A stretch of 5,945 bases of DNA from Campylobacterota bacterium (GTDB taxonomy: Bacteria; Campylobacterota; Campylobacteria; Campylobacterales; Sulfurovaceae): the NCBI GenBank assembly GCA_013153825.1, contig JAADDP010000020.1, positions 1 through 5,945 of the forward strand, read 5' to 3'. Below the pieces are notes generated by a model. It was not told the origin of the DNA. It worked only from the letters and a program-made list of their open reading frames with translations, and searched no databases. Shown here in pieces: positions 1 through 3,348 of the stretch. Each line of letters starts with the position of its first letter. The first letter of the stretch is position 1. Both the position numbers and the translations under genes were made by a program.

Positions 1-467
1 GTAAAGAACATATAATAGAGGCAAATAGAGAGCTAAACATAGGCTGGTGCATGGTTGATACCAAAATAGTGGAAAAAGCCCTTCCTGCGTTAAATGAGAT
101 AGGTGTAAGCTCAATTACATTTATATACTGTAAAAGGTCTCAAAGAAACTTCAAATTAGACTTTAAAAGATTGGAAAAAATATTAATAAATTCCTCTCAA
201 CAATCAGGTAGAGACAATTTAATGAATTTAAATATCTTAAATAGTTTAGAGGAATTTATAAAAATATATCCAGATGCAAAGATATTAAATTTTTCAAAAA
301 ATCAGATTAAAGAGAATATAAAATCTATTGTAATTGGATGTGAAGGAGGATTTAGTAGTGATGAAATTAATCTATTTAATAAAGAAGATATTGTAGGTTT
401 TAAAACATCTCAAATATTAAAAAGTCAAACAGCAGTATGTGCAGTGGCATCTAAAATATTACTCTAA
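1..467 (+). CDS. rsmE: RsmE, 16S rRNA (uracil-1498-N3)-methyltransferase, 3' part
   Basis: Family knowledge: RsmE methylates N3 of U1498 in 16S rRNA in the 30S subunit, using S-adenosylmethionine, and folds as a SPOUT (trefoil-knot) enzyme in the cytoplasm. Seen: the frame is open from the first complete codon at base 3, so the gene begins left of the window. The ATG at 51 is internal, because family-like sequence (NIGWCMVDTK) spans it. About 155 residues are present; roughly 70, mainly the N-terminal PUA-like domain, are missing. Knot motifs are visible: EKALPALNEIGV (helix after the domain junction), SSQQSGR, the SAM-loop motif GCEGG at 336-350 (usually GPEGG) and a C-terminal ILKSQTA (usually ILRTETA or ILRSETA). 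The wording resembles Campylobacterota RsmE. The TAA stop at 465-467 overlaps the stop of the convergent gene. The E-to-Q change in the last motif is odd but need not inactivate the enzyme. Confidence 0.93.
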   Translation, partial: KEHIIEANRELNIGWCMVDTKIVEKALPALNEIGVSSITFIYCKRSQRNFKLDFKRLEKILINSSQQSGRDNLMNLNILNSLEEFIKIYPDAKILNFSKNQIKENIKSIVIGCEGGFSSDEINLFNKEDIVGFKTSQILKSQTAVCAVASKILL

Positions 468-835
468 TTCCAAACCTCCCTATCAACACTACCCTTATGT
501 TTATCTCTTCTATATGATGCTCTATTTTTCAGCTTCTGTATCCTATTTAGATTTGTCATGTTTAGCTCTCTAACGCTATTTAAGTCAAAATCACCCTTTA
601 GCTCCATATATAGATTATCTATATAGTTTTGCATCTCTCTATGGTACTGGCTACTTAATACAACTTCTGGAAGCCTATTGAGTTGAACTTTTAACTCAAA
701 AAATCTTTTTGTAAAAATATCTTGAGATATGGTTTTGTCCCTAAACATCTTAAATAGGTTTTTTGTGATTTTTTCTAAAAAGGAGATATATTTCTGTCTA
801 TTATACTTCTCTATCTGTTTTGGTGTCCACTTCAT
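464..835 (-). CDS. Small basic protein of unknown function (123 residues)
   Basis: I do not recognise this protein. It starts MKWTPKQIEKYNRQK and has no signal peptide or membrane segment. By my count it has about 26 Lys/Arg against 15 Asp/Glu, so it is strongly basic. It looks largely helical, and residues 100-114 form a dense Lys/Arg patch (KLKNRASYRRDKHKG). This would suit nucleic acid or ribosome contact, but that is inference. The ATG at 833-835 is the only usable start: no ATG, GTG or TTG occurs in frame between it and the TAA at 881-883. No Shine-Dalgarno site lies at normal spacing; a TATAAT sequence ends 6 bases before the ATG, so a leaderless message is possible. It lies 51 bp downstream of tpx in the same direction, and its TAG stop overlaps the rsmE stop. 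A full-length frame with ordinary composition supports a real gene, but the function is open. Confidence 0.72.
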   Translation of the reverse strand: MKWTPKQIEKYNRQKYISFLEKITKNLFKMFRDKTISQDIFTKRFFELKVQLNRLPEVVLSSQYHREMQNYIDNLYMELKGDFDLNSVRELNMTNLNRIQKLKNRASYRRDKHKGSVDREVWN

Positions 836-840
836 AGAGA

Positions 841-871
841 AATTATAACCTATTTTGTATAGGTTATAATT
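841..871. repeat. Perfect 13-bp inverted repeat between tpx and the small gene
   Basis: The arms 841-853 (AATTATAACCTAT) and 859-871 (ATAGGTTATAATT) are exact reverse complements around a 5-base loop, TTTGT. The hairpin starts 15 bases after the tpx stop codon and ends 5 bases before the start codon of the next gene. It could act as a weak terminator for tpx, but the stem has only three G-C pairs and the leftward tail (TTCTCT) is not a real U-tract. It could also be an operator or a structure covering the start of the small gene. The repeat itself is certain; its role is not. Confidence 0.85.
842..847 (-). promoter_or_regulatory. Possible -10 box giving a leaderless message for the small gene
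   Basis: On the minus strand TATAAT is followed by TTCTCT and then the ATG at 835, so transcription would begin at about the A of the start codon. There is no ribosome binding site in between, which fits leaderless translation. No -35 box is visible, as is common in Campylobacterota. The box lies inside the inverted repeat, so it appears on the plus strand as well and may be an accident of the palindrome. Confidence 0.3.
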
Positions 872-886
872 GATTGAAAATTAGAT

Positions 887-1408
887 TTACTTAGAAGTAG
901 CCTCTTTAGCAGCTTCAATCGCCTCTTCATAGTTTGGTTCTTGTGTAATTTCTGGAACAACTTGCTTATAAGATACTTTTCCATCTTTTCCAACTACAAA
1001 GATAACTCTAGCAAGAACACCAGCAAGAGGTCCATCAGCTAAAAGCACACCATAAGCATTTCCAAAATCTTTGTTTCTAAAGTCTGAACAAACTTTGATA
1101 TTATCAATTCCAGCTGCACCACACCATCTAGCTGCTGCAAATGGTAAATCCATAGATACTGTAACTACCTCAACACCATCAAGACCAGCAGCCTCTTGGT
1201 TAAATCTTCTAGTCTCAGCATCACAAACGCCAGTATCAAGAGATGGAACTGCAATTACTAGCTGAACTTTACCCTCTCCACCAACTTTCTCATCTTGAAG
1301 CATTGGGTCACAATTTACAACTGTTACCTCTGGAGCTACATCTCCTACATTTACCTCATTTCCTGCTAAGTTACATACGATGTCATTCTTAAATGTTACT
1401 GTTGCCAT
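887..1408 (-). CDS. tpx: Tpx, thiol peroxidase (atypical 2-Cys peroxiredoxin)
   Basis: Tpx reduces hydrogen peroxide and especially alkyl hydroperoxides in the cytoplasm, and is recycled by thioredoxin. The 173 residues cover the full family length. The active-site motif PSLDTGVCDAETRRFN holds Pro55, Thr59 and the peroxidatic Cys62; the resolving cysteine is Cys96 in ARWCGAAG, and the conserved Arg134 sits in GVLARVIFV. Three other cysteines (12, 33, 107) are extra. The ATG at 1406-1408 is preceded directly by an in-frame TAG and has an AAGGA site 5 bases upstream, so the start is secure. The protein is rich in Ala, Val, Gly and Asp, unlike the Lys/Ile/Asn-rich neighbours, which suggests a conserved and well-expressed protein. 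It has its own promoter with a palindrome over the -10 box, so control by a peroxide or redox regulator is plausible but unproven. Confidence 0.97.
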   Translation of the reverse strand: MATVTFKNDIVCNLAGNEVNVGDVAPEVTVVNCDPMLQDEKVGGEGKVQLVIAVPSLDTGVCDAETRRFNQEAAGLDGVEVVTVSMDLPFAAARWCGAAGIDNIKVCSDFRNKDFGNAYGVLLADGPLAGVLARVIFVVGKDGKVSYKQVVPEITQEPNYEEAIEAAKEATSK

Positions 1409-1413
1409 CTATA

Positions 1414-1418
1414 TCCTT
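1414..1418 (-). promoter_or_regulatory. Ribosome binding site of tpx
   Basis: AAGGA on the minus strand lies 5 bases before the tpx ATG, within AAAAAGGATATAG. It supports the chosen start together with the in-frame stop directly upstream. Confidence 0.8.
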
Positions 1419-1432
1419 TTTATATTTTTTGA

Positions 1433-1449
1433 GATTATACAGTATAATC
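1433..1449 (-). promoter_or_regulatory. tpx promoter -10 box inside a 17-bp palindrome (possible operator)
   Basis: GATTATACAGTATAATC is a perfect inverted repeat of 8 + 1 + 8 bases centred on base 1441. On the minus strand the TATAAT at 1434-1439 is well placed as the -10 box of tpx: transcription would begin near 1427, leaving a leader of about 19 bases that includes the AAGGA site. The inner 7-1-7 layout recalls operators of the Fur/PerR family, but the bases do not match the PerR consensus TTATAATNATTATAA exactly. Because the site is symmetric, a TATAAT also faces right (1443-1448), with no gene to serve there. The promoter is likely; the operator role is inference. Confidence 0.6.
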
Positions 1450-1501
1450 AGATAAAATTACTCTTAATTAGAATTAAAATTTCTAAAAAACTATCTTTAG
1501 A

Positions 1502-3130
1502 TTAAATTTTTACTTTTTGTAACAGATTTGAGGATAACTCCTCTGCCAACCTTTTTATCCCTCGAAAGTCGCTTTTTCCAGTTCCAAGTTTCGGAATTTC
1601 GTGTACTGCGAAGTACTCAGAGGGGATATATAGTGGATGTATCTTCGCCTCTTTTACTGCACTTTTTAAGGTTTCAACCTTAATATCACCCTCTAATAGA
1701 GCCACTATCTTCTCCCCTTTTTTACTATCAGAGATTGCCGTAACGGCTATTTGAGCCACCGAGCCATCTATGAGCTTCGATATCTGCTCCTCAACTGCTC
1801 CAAGACTGACCATCTCTCCCCCAATCTTTGCAAAACGGCTATATCTATCTACTATATATATAAATCCATCACTATCGATATACCCCTTATCTCCCGTCAT
1901 ATAGTATCTCTTTCCACCAATATTCCTTATAACCTCATCGCTTCTCTTCTTATCTTTTAAGTAACCCTTCATAACCTGAATACCACTAATTAGAAGCATC
2001 CCCTCCTCTCCAATATCTAGCTCTCTCATACTCTCTGGCTCAACCACAATAAACTCTGTCCCTATAATTGGACGACCAACGCTATTCGGCTTATTTCTCC
2101 TCTGGATATGAAAACTATCTAAATCTATTCTATCTGGAAGATTACAGGTTGCAACTGGTGAGGTCTCTGTTGTCCCATACCCCTGTAAAATATCCTTTAA
2201 AAATCTCATCCTAAACAGCTCTATGGTCTCTTTTGAGAGCCTCTCTGCCCCAGCGACTACAAGCCTTAGAGACTCAAACATTAAAGGGTGAATTTTCCTA
2301 TTTTTAGCATATAGCCTAAAGAATGTTGGAGTTCCAAACATAATAGTTGCCTTATATTTGAACGAGAGCTTAGCAATGGTATATCCATCTGTTGGGTCGG
2401 AGTGGCAAACAACTAAAATCCCATTAATTAGAGGAAATAGCGTTGTGACTGTGAGTCCAAATGAGTGAAATATTGGAAGAGTTCCAAGCATAACATCATC
2501 CTCCCTTATATCTAAAAGTGGCGAAATCTGCTCAATATTTCCAAGAATATTCTCATGCGTTAACTCTATCCCCTTTGGAGTCCCCTCACTTCCGCTGGAG
2601 AACATCACAATGGCCGTATCTTTGCTTGTAACATCTTCTACATATAGCTTTAATAGAAATGGAATGGGTATAAACCTCACAGTGAGATAGCTTTTTAGCT
2701 TTTTTAGAGGAGAGATATCCTTTTTTATATCTTCAAGATAGATTACATGCAACCCCTCAAATATCGGCTCGATATTAAAATTTCTCTGCTTTAATTTTGA
2801 TATAAAGAGCCTACTCGTAACTATTGAATCGATATCGGCAAGTTCTATTGCATATTTTAGAGACTCTATAGAGCTTGTGTAGTTCAGATTTATAATTCTC
2901 TTCCCCATGCTAGAGATTGCAATATTCACAACTGCACCTATTGATGAGGTTGGAAGCATAATTGCAATCTCTCCCAAATTTCTCTCCTCTAATATAGATT
3001 TCATAACTAGAATAGAGGCTAAAAACTTATATCCTGAAAGCTCAAGATTTCTACTATCTGCAATATATAATCTGTCTCCTGTCAACTTTGCTCTTCTAAA
3101 TATCGCTTCTGTTATTGATGAAAACTTCAC
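1502..3130 (-). CDS. aas: Aas-type acyl-ACP synthetase (AMP-forming), stand-alone
   Basis: The 542-residue protein is an ANL-superfamily adenylating enzyme. Motifs in order: P-loop SSGSEGTPKG (178-187), FHSFGLTVTTLFPL (221-234), GYGTTE (317-322), TGD (412-414), RFAKIGGEMVSL (432-443) and GTGKSDF with the catalytic Lys519. The RFAK-GEMVSL block and the LG-GK-DF ending match E. coli Aas as I remember it, rather than FadD, and the segment at 140-165 is also Aas-like. Such enzymes activate fatty acids with ATP and load them on acyl carrier protein, feeding recycled fatty acids into phospholipid synthesis at the inner membrane. Classical Aas has an N-terminal PlsC acyltransferase, often with an LplT transporter; both are absent here, as in the stand-alone chlamydial AasC. 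The GTG start (3128-3130) has GGAG 6 bases upstream and an in-frame TAG just beyond. An acyl-CoA ligase role remains possible. Confidence 0.88.
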   Translation of the reverse strand: MKFSSITEAIFRRAKLTGDRLYIADSRNLELSGYKFLASILVMKSILEERNLGEIAIMLPTSSIGAVVNIAISSMGKRIINLNYTSSIESLKYAIELADIDSIVTSRLFISKLKQRNFNIEPIFEGLHVIYLEDIKKDISPLKKLKSYLTVRFIPIPFLLKLYVEDVTSKDTAIVMFSSGSEGTPKGIELTHENILGNIEQISPLLDIREDDVMLGTLPIFHSFGLTVTTLFPLINGILVVCHSDPTDGYTIAKLSFKYKATIMFGTPTFFRLYAKNRKIHPLMFESLRLVVAGAERLSKETIELFRMRFLKDILQGYGTTETSPVATCNLPDRIDLDSFHIQRRNKPNSVGRPIIGTEFIVVEPESMRELDIGEEGMLLISGIQVMKGYLKDKKRSDEVIRNIGGKRYYMTGDKGYIDSDGFIYIVDRYSRFAKIGGEMVSLGAVEEQISKLIDGSVAQIAVTAISDSKKGEKIVALLEGDIKVETLKSAVKEAKIHPLYIPSEYFAVHEIPKLGTGKSDFRGIKRLAEELSSNLLQKVKI

Positions 3131-3136
3131 AAATTT

Positions 3137-3140
3137 CTCC
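3137..3140 (-). promoter_or_regulatory. Ribosome binding site fixing the GTG start of the acyl-ACP synthetase
   Basis: GGAG on the minus strand lies 6 bases before the GTG at 3128-3130. The in-frame TAG at 3140-3142 overlaps it, so no longer protein is possible and the GTG start is well supported. Confidence 0.8.
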
Positions 3141-3191
3141 TATTTTAATTTAATAATATTGAATATTTTTTATCAATTTTCTTCAAAAAAT

Positions 3192-3290
3192 TTAAATTAT
3201 ATAGACAATTTTACAAAATTTTCGTGTAGGTTCTAACCTTTGAGGAGAAAAATATTGCTGTTGCTCTATGAACATCTCCTTTTTAGCCAT
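3192..3290 (-). CDS. Possible 32-residue ORF, doubtful
   Basis: An ATG at 3288-3290 opens a frame of 32 codons ending in TAA at 3192-3194. The peptide begins MAKKEMFIEQQQYF and ends FCKIVYII; I recognise no family. The only Shine-Dalgarno-like bases are TAGG just 2 bases before the ATG, which is too close. The 3' end overlaps the likely -10 box of the acyl-ACP synthetase gene. It could be a small protein, a remnant of a lost gene, or chance. The 218-bp gap at 3131-3348 holds no other gene that I can support. Confidence 0.2.
   Translation of the reverse strand: MAKKEMFIEQQQYFSPQRLEPTRKFCKIVYII
3196..3201 (-). promoter_or_regulatory. Possible -10 box for the acyl-ACP synthetase
   Basis: TATAAT on the minus strand in the context GTCTATATAATTTAAAT would start transcription near 3189 and give a leader of about 58 bases. 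No -35 box is recognisable. The leader is very AT-rich and holds AATATTGAATATT (3155-3167, a 6-1-6 palindrome). TATTAT closer to the gene is a rival, so the assignment is tentative. Confidence 0.4.
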
Positions 3291-3302
3291 GGCCTATAAA
3301 AA
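3280..3302. repeat. Imperfect palindrome around GCCATGGC
   Basis: TTTTTA (3280-3285) and TAAAAA (3297-3302) are inverted arms around the 8-bp palindrome GCCATGGC (3286-3293) plus an unpaired CTA (3294-3296). It lies about 50 bases downstream of the TOPRIM-helicase stop codon. The core leaves almost no loop, so it is a poor RNA hairpin and a weak candidate terminator; a protein site or chance is equally possible. Confidence 0.3.
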
Positions 3303-3348
3303 CTATCTGTTATTACAAATATGTCAAACTCCTATATATACTCTATAA

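Noticed and set aside
1071..1265. Rightward open frame of 64 codons inside tpx
   Set aside because: It is a shadow of the strongly supported tpx gene on the other strand.
1450..1501. TTAATT/AATTAA repeat (1464-1477) as a terminator for the acyl-ACP synthetase gene
   Set aside because: The arms are A-T only with a 2-base spacer and no U-tract. No convincing terminator is visible in this gap.
1751..1960. Rightward open frame of 69 codons
   Set aside because: It lies wholly antisense to conserved motifs of the acyl-ACP synthetase, with no start signals.
2907..3236. Rightward 109-codon open frame
   Set aside because: It is mostly antisense to the 5' end of the acyl-ACP synthetase gene, has no ribosome binding site and no recognisable protein features.
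3228..3239. AGGTTCTAACCT resembling a tRNA T-arm
   Set aside because: The flanking bases do not form the 5-bp T-stem, and no acceptor, D-arm or anticodon arm can be found.
3243..3284. AGGAGA ... TCTCCTTTTT as a rightward intrinsic terminator
   Set aside because: The arms are only 6 bp and 26 bases apart, the interior pairs poorly, and no rightward gene ends nearby.
3322..3327. Minus-strand TTGACA resembling a -35 box
   Set aside because: The hexamer 17 bases downstream is AGTTTT, a poor -10 box, and Campylobacterota promoters generally do not rely on a -35 box.
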